A stretch of DNA of 64,000 nucleotides, taken from NCBI GenBank assembly GCA_965246915.1, contig CBDFGB010000011.1, positions 216,231 to 280,230 of the forward strand. The letters are read 5' to 3'. How positions within the stretch are numbered: position 1 is the stretch's first letter; each line of letters starts with the position of its first letter. The DNA is from CAVRQM01 sp965246915. GTDB lineage: Bacteria; Pseudomonadota; Alphaproteobacteria; Acetobacterales; Acetobacteraceae. The position numbers and the translations under genes are program-made. Below the pieces are notes generated by a model, which was not told the DNA's origin, searched no databases, and worked only from the letters and a program-made list of their open reading frames with translations. Shown piece after piece: positions 45,888 to 54,110 of the stretch.

Positions 45888-46553
45888 GTGACGAACAGGC
45901 TCACGCGGATCTTTCGTTTCTTGTCAGCAGCCGGGGTCCTGGCGGCGGTCGGAATATCGGGTCAGGCGCATGCTCAGACGCTGCCGCGCGTGGCGCTGCA
46001 GAACAGTCAGTCGTTCCTGCTCGACAGCTACGTGCGGGCGTTCCGGGTGCCGGTGACCGGAACCGATGGCAAGAACAAGTACTATGACGTGACCATCCAG
46101 TTGACGCTGGATACGACCGGGCGGCCGAACGGCGCCACCGTAACCACCGTCGACTCGATCTCCACCGGCTCCGGCGCGGTATTGCCGGGAACATACAAGA
46201 GTGGTGGAACAACGTGCGTCGTCAGCAACGTCACGCTGACAAACGGGCGGATCCAGAGCTTCTTCAAATGCACCGGGCAGGGCATCAACTTCAACGCGTC
46301 GGTGGCGACCGGTTCGGTCTCCGCTGGGCATCCGTATCTGAACGAACTCGTCGGCAAAATCGACAAGAGATCGGATGTCGCGACCTTCACGTGGGGTTTC
46401 ACGATCTACGGCAGTTCCAATTTTGACGGCTGTGGTTTGGGTCCTGGCAATTCACCCGGTCCGATCGGAATGAAAGTGGCAGGGTCTCAGATTTTCGTTT
46501 CTGTGTTTAACAGCGTCGGGAGTTTTCTTTGTGGGGCAACCCTGGCAAAGTAA
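45888..46553 (+). CDS. Exported protein of unknown function
   Basis: 221 residues from GTG 45888 with GGGGGA about 10 bases upstream. A strong signal peptide (LTRIFRFLSAAGVLAAVGIS...AHA) precedes a beta-rich mature protein with four cysteines (TTCVVSN, FFKCTGQG, FDGCGLG, FLCGATL), probably two disulfides. The sequence is richer in T, S and N than its neighbours, as expected for an extracytoplasmic protein. No family recognised. It is divergent from the GntR gene across 165 bases. Confidence 0.72.
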   Translation: MTNRLTRIFRFLSAAGVLAAVGISGQAHAQTLPRVALQNSQSFLLDSYVRAFRVPVTGTDGKNKYYDVTIQLTLDTTGRPNGATVTTVDSISTGSGAVLPGTYKSGGTTCVVSNVTLTNGRIQSFFKCTGQGINFNASVATGSVSAGHPYLNELVGKIDKRSDVATFTWGFTIYGSSNFDGCGLGPGNSPGPIGMKVAGSQIFVSVFNSVGSFLCGATLAK

Positions 46554-46594
46554 CGTTTCACTTGGCCCCGGGGTGAGGAGTGACGACAAACCAC

Positions 46595-46891
46595 CTATAC
46601 ACGACCCGGAATGTTGGCTCTCTCGAAGAACACGTTCAAAATGACCGGCGGTGTCGTTGGCGTGTAGCTGATCCAGTAACGGCCAGCCTTGATCCAAAGG
46701 CGATCCGGGCGAGCGATCTTCGGATAAGGGCGTGGCGCCGCTAGTCCGGCCAACGGCTGCTTAACAATCCGCGCTCCGGCGTCAGCAAGGGCTTCGTTCA
46801 GCCGACGAGAGGCCTCCGGTCGTTCCTTGCGCTCGTAGAACGCCGTGAGGGTGTCGATCTGCCTTCTGGCCTCGTCAGCGTAGAGGATCAC
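46595..46891 (-). CDS. RelE/ParE-type toxin
   Basis: 98 residues from GTG 46891, overlapping the antitoxin stop (GTGA). The RelE/ParE layout is visible: an N-terminal helix pair (ADEARRQIDTLTAFYERKER), then beta strands ending RLWIKAGRYWISYTPTTPPVILNVFFERAN. Whether it acts on mRNA (RelE) or gyrase (ParE) is not decidable. It lies tail-to-tail with the exported protein gene. Confidence 0.8.
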   Translation of the reverse strand: MILYADEARRQIDTLTAFYERKERPEASRRLNEALADAGARIVKQPLAGLAAPRPYPKIARPDRLWIKAGRYWISYTPTTPPVILNVFFERANIPGRV

Positions 46892-47094
46892 TCGAAGGGT
46901 GGAGCATCCGGATCGGGCTCATCGGGCAGACCCTTCGCTTCCATCCGGGCGATGCTCGCGCGCAAGCCGGACAGTGCCGTCGCAGAGTCCACAATCCGAC
47001 CGGCAGCCACATCCCGACCGGCACGTGCCATCGAGTCCAGCCAGTCCTCTGGGATGGCAGTCGGTGGGATCGTCGCCGTGCGGGATGCTGTCAT
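46888..47094 (-). CDS. Antitoxin of the RelE/ParE-type pair
   Basis: 68 residues from ATG 47094; the longer open frame upstream runs into the palindromic element and is unlikely. The N-terminal TIPPTAIPEDWLDSMARAGRDVAAGRI and the charged, Pro-rich C-terminus (DEPDPDAPPFE) fit a small antitoxin of the ParD/RelB class. Immediate four-base overlap with the toxin supports the pairing. Confidence 0.75.
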   Translation of the reverse strand: MTASRTATIPPTAIPEDWLDSMARAGRDVAAGRIVDSATALSGLRASIARMEAKGLPDEPDPDAPPFE

Positions 47095-47178
47095 AACAGG
47101 ATAGTGGATTGCTTTACGCCAGGCTGCAATGCGGACATGGACTCTCACTGGGGCATTCGCGCAAATCCATTTGATACC

Positions 47179-47318
47179 GTCATGGCCGGGCTTGACCCGG
47201 CCACCCACGCCGCGCCGCATCCGCTGGCCTTGCGAAATTCAGCAGCGTTTTCGTGGGAGACAGGCACGGAACGCGGCTGCCGAGCCGCGTGGGTGGCCGG
47301 GTCAAGCCCGGCCATGAC
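47179..47318. repeat. 140-bp element with perfect 32-bp inverted termini
   Basis: Positions 47179-47210 and 47287-47318 are perfect inverted copies beginning GTCATGGCCGGGCTTGACCC; they enclose 76 bases. The same 5' motif starts the palindrome between atpG and atpD. No open frame and no obvious target-site duplication are seen. A further hairpin (ACGGACT/AGTCCGT, 47317-47338) follows towards glmS. It could be a REP/MITE-like element and may end glmS transcription. Confidence 0.88.
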
Positions 47319-47362
47319 GGACTCACAACGAAGTCCGTTGTAGGCGATAGCCCCGGTGAAAA

Positions 47363-49180
47363 TCACTCCACCGTCACCGATTTCGCAAGGTTCCGCGGCT
47401 GGTCGACATCCGTGCCCTTCAACACCGCGACATGGTACGCCAGAAGCTGCACCGCGACCGCATGCAGGATCGGCGCGACGCGGTGATCCACCGAAGGCAG
47501 CGTCACCGCGTCGACCGAAATCCGCCGCAACTTCTCCACGCCCGCCGGGTCGGAGAACACGATCAACTGCCCCCCCCGTGCCGCCGCCTCCTGCAAATTC
47601 GACGCGGTCTTCTCGAACAGCGGACCCGACGGACACAAAGCGACAACCGGCACCGTCTTGTCGATCAGCGCGATCGGCCCGTGCTTCATCTCGCCTGCGG
47701 CATAGCCCTCGGCGTGGATATAGCTGATCTCCTTCAGCTTCAGCGCGCCCTCCAGCGCGATCGGCGTCAACAGCCCACGGCCCAGATACAAAACGTCGCG
47801 CGCTTCGGAAATGCGTTCGGCGACGCGGCGAATATCCTCGCCCCGCTCCAGCACTTCGGCCGCCCGCCCCGGCACCTCCAGCAGCGCCGCCGTCAGCGCC
47901 ACCTCGGCGGCCGCGTCCAGGACGCCGCGCGCCCGGCCCGCGGCGATGGCCAGGCACGCCAGGACGGCCAATTGCGCTGTAAAGGCCTTGGTGCTGGCCA
48001 CCCCGATTTCTGGCCCGGCCACGGTCTGCAGCACCGCGTCGCTGTCGCGCGCCATGCTGCTCTCGGGCACGTTGACCACGGACAGGATGTGCTGCCCCTC
48101 GCCCTTGAGGTGGCGCAGGACGGCAAGCGTGTCGGCGGTCTCGCCGGACTGGCTGACCAGCAGCCCCAGGCCCCCGGAGGTCAGGGGCGGCGCGCGGTAG
48201 CGCAGTTCGCTGGCCACGTCCGCGTCGGTCGGCAGGCGGGCGAACATTTCGAACCACGCCCGCCCCACCAACCCGGCATAGAACGCCGAGCCGCAGGCCG
48301 AGACGGTGACGCGCGGTATTTTCGCGAGGTCGAACGGCAGGTCGGGCAGCACCACGGCGCGGCTGCCGGGATCGACCATGCGGTGCAGCGTGTCGCCCAG
48401 CACCGCCGGGTGCTCGTGCAACTCCTTTTCCATGAAGTGACGGAAACCGCCCTTGCCGACGGCCGCGCCGGACAAGGCGGTGGCGCGGACCTGCCGTTCG
48501 ACCTCACGGTCGGCGGCGAAGAAGCGCGCGCCCTCGCGGGTCACCACGGCCCAATCGCCGTCCTCCAGATAGGCGATGCGGCGGGTCAGCGGCGCCAGCG
48601 CCAGCGCGTCCGAGCCGAGGAACATCTCGTCGTCGCCGAAGCCGACCGCGAGCGGCGCGCCGTGCCGCGCGCCGATCATCACGTCATGGCCGGCGAAGAT
48701 CATGGCGATCGCATAGGCGCCCGACAGGCGGGAAAACGCGGCCCCGGCGGCCGCGGCCGGAGCCATTCCGCGCCGCAGATGCAGGTCGACCAGCTGCGCC
48801 ACGGTCTCGGTATCGGTCTCGGTCTCGAAGTGCTGGCCGGCTTCCTCCAGCTCGGCGCGCAGCTCGGCGTGGTTCTCGATGATGCCGTTATGGACGATCG
48901 AGACGCGGGCGGTGCCGTGCGGGTGGGCGTTGGTCTCGGTCGGCGCGCCGTGCGTTGCCCAGCGGGTGTGGCCGATGCCGATCCGGCCCTCCAGCGGCTC
49001 GCGGTCCAGCACGGCGGCGAGATTGCCGAGCTTGCCCGGCGCCCGGCGGCGGTCGATATGGCCGTTCACAAGGGTGGCGATGCCGGCGCTGTCATAGCCG
49101 CGATATTCGAGCCGGCGCAGTGCCTCCAGCAGCAGGGGGGCGGCATCCTGGCCCCCGATCACGCCCACGATCCCGCACAT
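47363..49180 (-). CDS. glmS: Glutamine-fructose-6-phosphate aminotransferase (isomerizing)
   Basis: 605 residues, the standard length. The glutaminase domain starts with the catalytic Cys2 (MCGIVGVIG) and includes RWATHGAPTETNAHPH; two SIS domains follow with SACGSAFYAGLVGRAWFE, LVSQSGETADTLA, EGALKLKEISYIHAEGY and the C-terminal LAKSVTVE. It makes glucosamine-6-phosphate for peptidoglycan and LPS. No upstream riboswitch is evident. glmU, often its neighbour, is not present on the upstream side. Confidence 0.97.
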   Translation of the reverse strand: MCGIVGVIGGQDAAPLLLEALRRLEYRGYDSAGIATLVNGHIDRRRAPGKLGNLAAVLDREPLEGRIGIGHTRWATHGAPTETNAHPHGTARVSIVHNGIIENHAELRAELEEAGQHFETETDTETVAQLVDLHLRRGMAPAAAAGAAFSRLSGAYAIAMIFAGHDVMIGARHGAPLAVGFGDDEMFLGSDALALAPLTRRIAYLEDGDWAVVTREGARFFAADREVERQVRATALSGAAVGKGGFRHFMEKELHEHPAVLGDTLHRMVDPGSRAVVLPDLPFDLAKIPRVTVSACGSAFYAGLVGRAWFEMFARLPTDADVASELRYRAPPLTSGGLGLLVSQSGETADTLAVLRHLKGEGQHILSVVNVPESSMARDSDAVLQTVAGPEIGVASTKAFTAQLAVLACLAIAAGRARGVLDAAAEVALTAALLEVPGRAAEVLERGEDIRRVAERISEARDVLYLGRGLLTPIALEGALKLKEISYIHAEGYAAGEMKHGPIALIDKTVPVVALCPSGPLFEKTASNLQEAAARGGQLIVFSDPAGVEKLRRISVDAVTLPSVDHRVAPILHAVAVQLLAYHVAVLKGTDVDQPRNLAKSVTVE

Positions 49181-49225
49181 GCGACAAGCTCCCGCCCGGC
49201 CACGCCCCTGGCCACAGAATAGGGT

Positions 49226-50068
49226 CTATCGCGTTTCCGACATATAGGCGGCGAAGGCATCCTTATGATCCGGGTGCCAGCGCGACAATGCCGGACGATT
49301 CAGCACGATGTCGTCCGCCGCCCACCGGATGCGCTTCTCGTCGACCTCGCGCGTCACGTCGTTGTCGGGGCAAAGAATGTAGAAATCGCCCACCGCCATG
49401 CGCTCGAGCATGAAGTCGACCACCTGCTCCGGCCACCACGCGGCGTCCGGCTTCTCGCTGACGTGGACGCGCGTGAAACCGGTGAAGGTGAACCCGGGGA
49501 TCAGCAGATGGGCGGTGACCTGGCAGCCCGGGGCGTTGCGCAACTCGTGCGCCAGCGCCTCGGTCGCCGCCTTCACACCGGCCTTGGAGGCATTGTAGGC
49601 GGCGTTGCCGGGCGGCGTGGTGATGCCCTGTTTGGATCCCGTGTTGATGACGGCACCTGCCCGGCCGCTCGCCGCCATGGCGGGTGCGAAGACCTGCATG
49701 CCGTGGATCACGCCCCACAGGTTCGTCTCGATAATGCCCTGCCACGCGCCGTCGCCCGGCGAGAGCACGCCACCGCCGCCGCTCTCCCGCCCCGCGTTGT
49801 TCATCACCACCGCGATGTCGCCGAATTTTTCCGTCGCACGATCGCGCAATCGCTCCACCGACGAGCGGCTGCGTACATCGGTCGGGACAGCGATGGCCTC
49901 GCCCGCCACCGAGGCCGCAGCCCGCTCCAGCGCCGCCGCGTCGATGTCGGCCAGGCAGATCTTCATCCCGAGAGCGGCCAGACGGTGCGCGGCCGCCAGG
50001 CCGATCCCGCTGGCCGCCCCGGTGATGACCGCGGCGCGGCCGGCGGCGAAGGCGGGATGCTGGGGCAT
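49226..50068 (-). CDS. Short-chain dehydrogenase/reductase
   Basis: 280 residues from ATG 50068 with a GGAG sequence upstream; ATG 50086 would add six. Cofactor loop TGAASGIGLAAAHRL, acidic DID after beta-2 (CLADIDAAAL), which favours NAD(H), NNAG motif MNNAGRESGGG, catalytic NTGSKQGIT and Y-x-x-x-K in AYNASKAGVKAATEAL. The C-terminal region (ILCPDNDVTREVDEKRIRWAADDIV) is that of SDRs with an extended substrate lid. It follows modC by 14 bases on the same strand, with no evident functional link. Confidence 0.87.
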   Translation of the reverse strand: MPQHPAFAAGRAAVITGAASGIGLAAAHRLAALGMKICLADIDAAALERAAASVAGEAIAVPTDVRSRSSVERLRDRATEKFGDIAVVMNNAGRESGGGGVLSPGDGAWQGIIETNLWGVIHGMQVFAPAMAASGRAGAVINTGSKQGITTPPGNAAYNASKAGVKAATEALAHELRNAPGCQVTAHLLIPGFTFTGFTRVHVSEKPDAAWWPEQVVDFMLERMAVGDFYILCPDNDVTREVDEKRIRWAADDIVLNRPALSRWHPDHKDAFAAYMSETR

Positions 50069-50082
50069 GGCGAAAACTCCGG

Positions 50083-51189
50083 TCAAGCGGGTGTGGTCGT
50101 GCCGCCGAGTATTTCCAGCGACACCGATTTGAACAGGGCGGAGACCGGAGCGCCGGGCCGCAGCCCCAGGCGCTCTACCGCATCCGGGGTCACTCGCGAC
50201 AGCAGCGTGCCGTCGGGCATGGCGATCCGCACCAGCGAGGTCTTCGCGGCCTCGTTGGTCGCCACCGCCATCACCGTGCCCGGCAGGATGTTGTGTAGGC
50301 TCAGCAGGTGCGCGAACGCCGCGACGTCGTCGCGTGCCAGGATGATCTCGCGCGCCGGCAGCCGCAGCCGCAAGGCCGCGCCGATGGGGGCCGCGATCTC
50401 CGCCACGAGGATCGGCGAGGCGCCCCAGTCGAGCCGCGTCAGGCCGCGCGCCGGATCATGCTCGCCCACGACGCATGCGAGCACCGCGCCGGCATCGTCA
50501 CGCCGAGCGAGCGGCAGGTCGGCGCGCGTCGCGATGTCGCCCAACGGCCCGGCCGCCACCACCGACCCGGACTCCAGCAGCACCACTGTGTCGGCTAGTG
50601 CCAGGAGTTCCTCGACCGCATGGGTGACGTAGAGAATGGGCAGGTGCAGCTCGTGCTTCAGCCGGCCGAGAAACGGCAGGATCTCCGCCTTGCGGACGGC
50701 ATCGAGGCTGGCCAGGGGTTCGTCCATCAGCAGCAGGTGCGGCTGCGCCAGCAGTGCGCGGCCGATCGCCACTCGCTGCCGCTCGCCGCCCGACAGCGTG
50801 TTCGGTCGGCGCGGCAGGAGCGGGGCGATGTCCAACAGGCGCACGACCTCGTCGAAGCCGATTTTCCGCTCGCGCGTCCGGCGCAGCCCGAAGCGCAGGT
50901 TGGTGGCGACCGACATGTGCGGGAACAGCCGGGAATCCTGGAACACCATCCCGAGCCGCCGCCGCTCCGGCGGCATCCAGACGTCCGCCTCGGTGTCGGC
51001 CATCGTCACGCCGCCGATGTCGATCCGGCATACCGACGGCCGCAACAGGCCGGCGACGGCGGCGATGATCGTGGACTTGCCGGAGCCGGACGGGCCGAAC
51101 AGGGCGGTCACCCCCTTGCCGGGGGCGTCGAAGGCGACGTCGATGCGGGCGGTGGCGAAATCCTGGCGCAGCCGGACCGAGAGGCTCAC
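50083..51189 (-). CDS. modC: Molybdate ABC transporter ATPase ModC
   Basis: 368 residues from GTG 51189 (GTGA overlap with modB). ABC domain: Walker A GPSGSGKSTII, GMVFQDSRLFPHMSV, signature LSGGERQRVAIGRAL, Walker B LLLMDEPLASLD, and YVTHAVEELLALAD. A C-terminal TOBE/MOP domain (about residues 290-360: LSLHNILPGTVMAVA, VRIAMPDGTLLSRVT) binds molybdate for feedback. Energises molybdate uptake for molybdoenzyme cofactors. Confidence 0.93.
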   Translation of the reverse strand: MSLSVRLRQDFATARIDVAFDAPGKGVTALFGPSGSGKSTIIAAVAGLLRPSVCRIDIGGVTMADTEADVWMPPERRRLGMVFQDSRLFPHMSVATNLRFGLRRTRERKIGFDEVVRLLDIAPLLPRRPNTLSGGERQRVAIGRALLAQPHLLLMDEPLASLDAVRKAEILPFLGRLKHELHLPILYVTHAVEELLALADTVVLLESGSVVAAGPLGDIATRADLPLARRDDAGAVLACVVGEHDPARGLTRLDWGASPILVAEIAAPIGAALRLRLPAREIILARDDVAAFAHLLSLHNILPGTVMAVATNEAAKTSLVRIAMPDGTLLSRVTPDAVERLGLRPGAPVSALFKSVSLEILGGTTTPA

Positions 51190-51884
51190 CGACCGAGCGC
51201 GCGGTTCAGCCGACGTCCCAGAACCTCCGACAGCAGCAGCCCGCTCACGGCGAGGCCGAGCGCGACCAGCGACAGCGTCGCCGCACGCGCCTCGCCACCC
51301 GGCACCTGCAACGCGGCGTAGATGGCCAGCGGCAGGGTCTGCGTCTCGCCCGGGATGTTGGCCGCGAAGGTGATGACCGCGCCGAACTCGCCGAGGCAGG
51401 TGGCATAGGCGACGATCACGCCGACCAGGATGCCGGGGGAAGCGAGCGGGAGCACGATCGTCAGGAGCCGATCGGGCCGGCTTGCCCCCAGGGTCCGGGC
51501 CGCCTGTTCAAGGCCCGGATCCGCCCCCTCCAATGAGAGCCGTACCGCGCGAACCATCACCGGAAAGATCATCACCGCGCAGGCCAGCGCCGCGCCGGCC
51601 GTCGTGAACACCAGGCGGACGCCGAACCACTGATACAGGACCGCGCCGATCGGCCCGCGCAGGCCGAACGTCACGAGAAGAAGCCAGCCGGTCACCACGG
51701 GCGGCAGCACCAGCGGCAAGTGCACGATCGCGTTGACCAGCGACCGGCCGGGAAACCGCGCCCGCGCCAGCAGCCAGGCCATCAGCACGGCAAAGGGCAG
51801 GGTGCAGCCGACCGCCCAGGCGGCCACGACCAAGGTCAGCCGCACCGCCTGCCATTCGTCGGGCGAGAGGAGGCTCAGGCTCAG
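51186..51884 (-). CDS. modB: Molybdate ABC transporter permease ModB
   Basis: 232 residues if started at a CTG overlapping the modA stop (CTGA), which matches the usual ModB start (LSPDEWQAVRLTLVVA); GTG 51845 would give 219 residues and clip the first segment. Five membrane segments, the ModB motif LPLVLPPVVTGWLLL and the coupling loop EQAARTLGASRPDRLLTIVLP followed by GEFGAVITFAANIPGETQT. No ATG or standard start lies at the expected position. Confidence 0.9.
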   Translation of the reverse strand: MSLSLLSPDEWQAVRLTLVVAAWAVGCTLPFAVLMAWLLARARFPGRSLVNAIVHLPLVLPPVVTGWLLLVTFGLRGPIGAVLYQWFGVRLVFTTAGAALACAVMIFPVMVRAVRLSLEGADPGLEQAARTLGASRPDRLLTIVLPLASPGILVGVIVAYATCLGEFGAVITFAANIPGETQTLPLAIYAALQVPGGEARAATLSLVALGLAVSGLLLSEVLGRRLNRALGR

Positions 51885-52633
51885 TTCAGCTTGAAGCCGC
51901 GGCGGGCGAAGATCTCGCGCGCCTCGGCCGTCGACAGGAAGGCCATGAACGCCCGCGCGCCCTCGCCGTCGCCGGCCTTGACGACGGCGAACGGGTAGAC
52001 GATCGGCTCGTGGCTGTCCGCCGGGAACACGCCCGCGACCCTTACCTTCGCGCTCGCCGCCGCGTCGGTGGCATAGACGATCCCGACCGGCGCCTCGCCG
52101 CGCTCGACCAGCAGCAAGGCCGCGCGCACATCGTCGGTCCGCGCGAGGCGGGGTGCCACAATGTCCCATAGCCCAAGTTTGCGCAGCGACTGCTCCGCGT
52201 AGCGGCCCACCGGGACATGCGCCGGATCGCCGGTCGCGACCCGGCCGTCCTTGCCCAGGAGTGCCGCGATGTCCAAACCCGGCGCGATGGCGACGTTCGC
52301 GGGGTTTCCCGCCGGCACGACCAGGACAAGGTCATTGCCCAGCAGGTTCTTCGTCGTGCCGGCGGCGAGCAGGTCCTTCTCGGCCAGATACGCCATCCAC
52401 TTCAGGTCGGCCGAGGCGAACAAATTGGCCGGCGCGCCCTGCTCGATTTGCCGGGCGAGGGCCGAACTCGCGCCGAACGACGTTTTCAACGCCGGATGCC
52501 CGTTCTTCTGCCACAGCCCGGAGACGTCCTTCATCGCGTCCGTGAGGCTGGCGGCGGCAAACACCGTCAGATCCTGCGCATGGCCGCCGGAGAACGGCAG
52601 CAGCGCGAGGAGTGCGAGCACCAGGCGACGCAT
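51881..52633 (-). CDS. modA: Molybdate-binding periplasmic protein ModA
   Basis: 250 residues with a signal peptide (MRRLVLALLALLPFSGGHAQ). ModA pattern: LTVFAAASLTDAMKDV, FGASSALARQIEQGAPANLFASADLKWM, LVLVVPAGNP, GDPAHVPVGRYAEQSL and VGIVYATDAAAS. Oxyanion-binding Ser and Ala residues are in these loops. First gene of the modABC operon. No convincing ModE palindrome was found in the 59-base upstream spacer. Confidence 0.93.
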   Translation of the reverse strand: MRRLVLALLALLPFSGGHAQDLTVFAAASLTDAMKDVSGLWQKNGHPALKTSFGASSALARQIEQGAPANLFASADLKWMAYLAEKDLLAAGTTKNLLGNDLVLVVPAGNPANVAIAPGLDIAALLGKDGRVATGDPAHVPVGRYAEQSLRKLGLWDIVAPRLARTDDVRAALLLVERGEAPVGIVYATDAAASAKVRVAGVFPADSHEPIVYPFAVVKAGDGEGARAFMAFLSTAEAREIFARRGFKLN

Positions 52634-52692
52634 GCGTTCTCTCCCGAAATGTTGACCCGCGATCTTGTCGGCCGACGGCTATAGCCGCTTCG

Positions 52693-53787
52693 CTACATCG
52701 GGCCAACGGGCAGATGCACCCGTCCGCCTGGCAGCGGATACGGCACGCCGGTCGTGGTCGGCAGGCTGAGCGGCAGGCCGTCCAGAGACCGGACCGCCAG
52801 ATAGGCGAAGGCTTGCGCTTCGAGGGCGTCGCCGTCGAAGCCCGCGGACTCGATTGGCTCGACCGAGACACCCAACGCGTGCCGGAGTTCGCGCAAGAAA
52901 TGCAGGTTGCGACGGCCGCCGCCGGTGACCAGCCAGCGCGCCGCCGGGCGTGGGACGTGCGCGCTTGCGGCGGCGGCGCTGGCGATGGTGAAGGCGGACA
53001 ACGTCGCCGCCCCGTCGGCGTCCGACAGCGCCTCGACGGTGGCGGCGTATTTGTGAAAGTCCTGGCGATCGAGCGACTTCGGCGGCGGCGCGGCGAAGAA
53101 CCGGTCGGCCAGGAAGGCGGCCAGGAGCGCCGGATCGGCTCGGCCGGAAGCGGCCAGCGCGCCGTCGCGGTCGAACGGCGCGCCCGTCCGCCGGAGCAGG
53201 AAATCGTCGAGCATGGCGCTGGCCGGTCCGGTGTCGAAGGCGATCACCGTCTCGCCGTCGACGAACGTCACGTTGCCGACCCCGCCCAGATTGAGGACCA
53301 TGACGGGGCCGGGCGCGCCACGCAGCAGCGCACGGTGATAGAGCGGAGCGAACGGCGCGCCCTGGCCCCCGGCGGCCACGTCCGCGAGCCGGAAGCCGCT
53401 CACGACCGGGAGCCGGAGCCGCTCGGCGGCGGCGGCGCCGTCGCCCAACTGCACCGTGCGGCGACATTCTGGACGGTGCAGCACCGTTTGTCCGTGCAGA
53501 CCGGCCACGGCGACCGAGGTGACGGAAATCGCCGCGTCGGCCATGAAGCGCAGGATCGCCTCGGCGTGAGCGGCCGTGACGTCGGGCTCGAGCAGCCGAA
53601 GCTCGGCGTCGCTCAGGTGATCGGCGGCCTCGGCCATCCGGAGCAGGCGCGCCCGCAACGTCGGATCATAGCCATATGTCGCGCTCGGTCCGGGGGCCAC
53701 GCGATCCATCCCGTCGGTTTCAATCATCGCGACGTCGATGCCGTCCATGCTGGTCCCGCTGATCGCGCCTATCGCCCGCCTGATCAT
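52693..53787 (-). CDS. anmK: Anhydro-N-acetylmuramic acid kinase
   Basis: 364 residues from ATG 53787; the upstream extension lacks family similarity. Hallmark GAISGTSMDGIDVAMIETDG, GLHGQTVLHRP, VSGFRLADVAAGGQGAPFAPLYH, LNLGGVGNVTFV, AFDTGPASAMLDD and TGGGRRNLHFL. It phosphorylates and opens anhMurNAc recovered from cell-wall turnover, giving MurNAc-6-P. Confidence 0.95.
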   Translation of the reverse strand: MIRRAIGAISGTSMDGIDVAMIETDGMDRVAPGPSATYGYDPTLRARLLRMAEAADHLSDAELRLLEPDVTAAHAEAILRFMADAAISVTSVAVAGLHGQTVLHRPECRRTVQLGDGAAAAERLRLPVVSGFRLADVAAGGQGAPFAPLYHRALLRGAPGPVMVLNLGGVGNVTFVDGETVIAFDTGPASAMLDDFLLRRTGAPFDRDGALAASGRADPALLAAFLADRFFAAPPPKSLDRQDFHKYAATVEALSDADGAATLSAFTIASAAAASAHVPRPAARWLVTGGGRRNLHFLRELRHALGVSVEPIESAGFDGDALEAQAFAYLAVRSLDGLPLSLPTTTGVPYPLPGGRVHLPVGPM

Positions 53788-54110
53788 GATCTGGCCGCCA
53801 GCTCCCCCGAGTGAACGCGAACTCTGAAAAATAGTTAACGCATCTCGCGCCACGACATGACAATCCGTCAACGCAGCGCGTCTTGGCTTGTCGCGCCCGT
53901 GTATAAGCGCCACGTCGATGACTGGTTGGGAAGTCGCTTTCGCAGCGGACTGTCGATTCGACCAGCGGGGACACCCTTGCGCGGCCGCGTTTACTCAATC
54001 GACGGAGTTGCCATGGTAACGGACAGCAGTGTAGGACATCCGTGTCGGAACAGGTTTTTGTTCTGTCCGTCGCCACATCACCAGAGAGAACACGCGGTGA
54101 AATTGAAATC
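53788..54110. other. Spacer between anmK and the coiled-coil gene, 323 bases
   Basis: The interval separates two divergent genes and should hold both promoters. A small open frame (53857-54114) has no ribosome-binding site worth noting and no recognisable protein. A TATAAG hexamer near 53902 is a possible -10 element for the rightward gene, but a clear -35 partner is lacking. No tRNA-like fold or repeat was seen. Confidence 0.5.

Noticed and set aside
47432..49222. 596-residue plus-strand frame opposite glmS
   Set aside because: Pure shadow: glmS on the other strand is complete and highly conserved.
52634..52692. ModE-type operator upstream of modA
   Set aside because: The CTATAGCC and CGCTACAT strings there do not form the ModE inverted repeat at the proper spacing.
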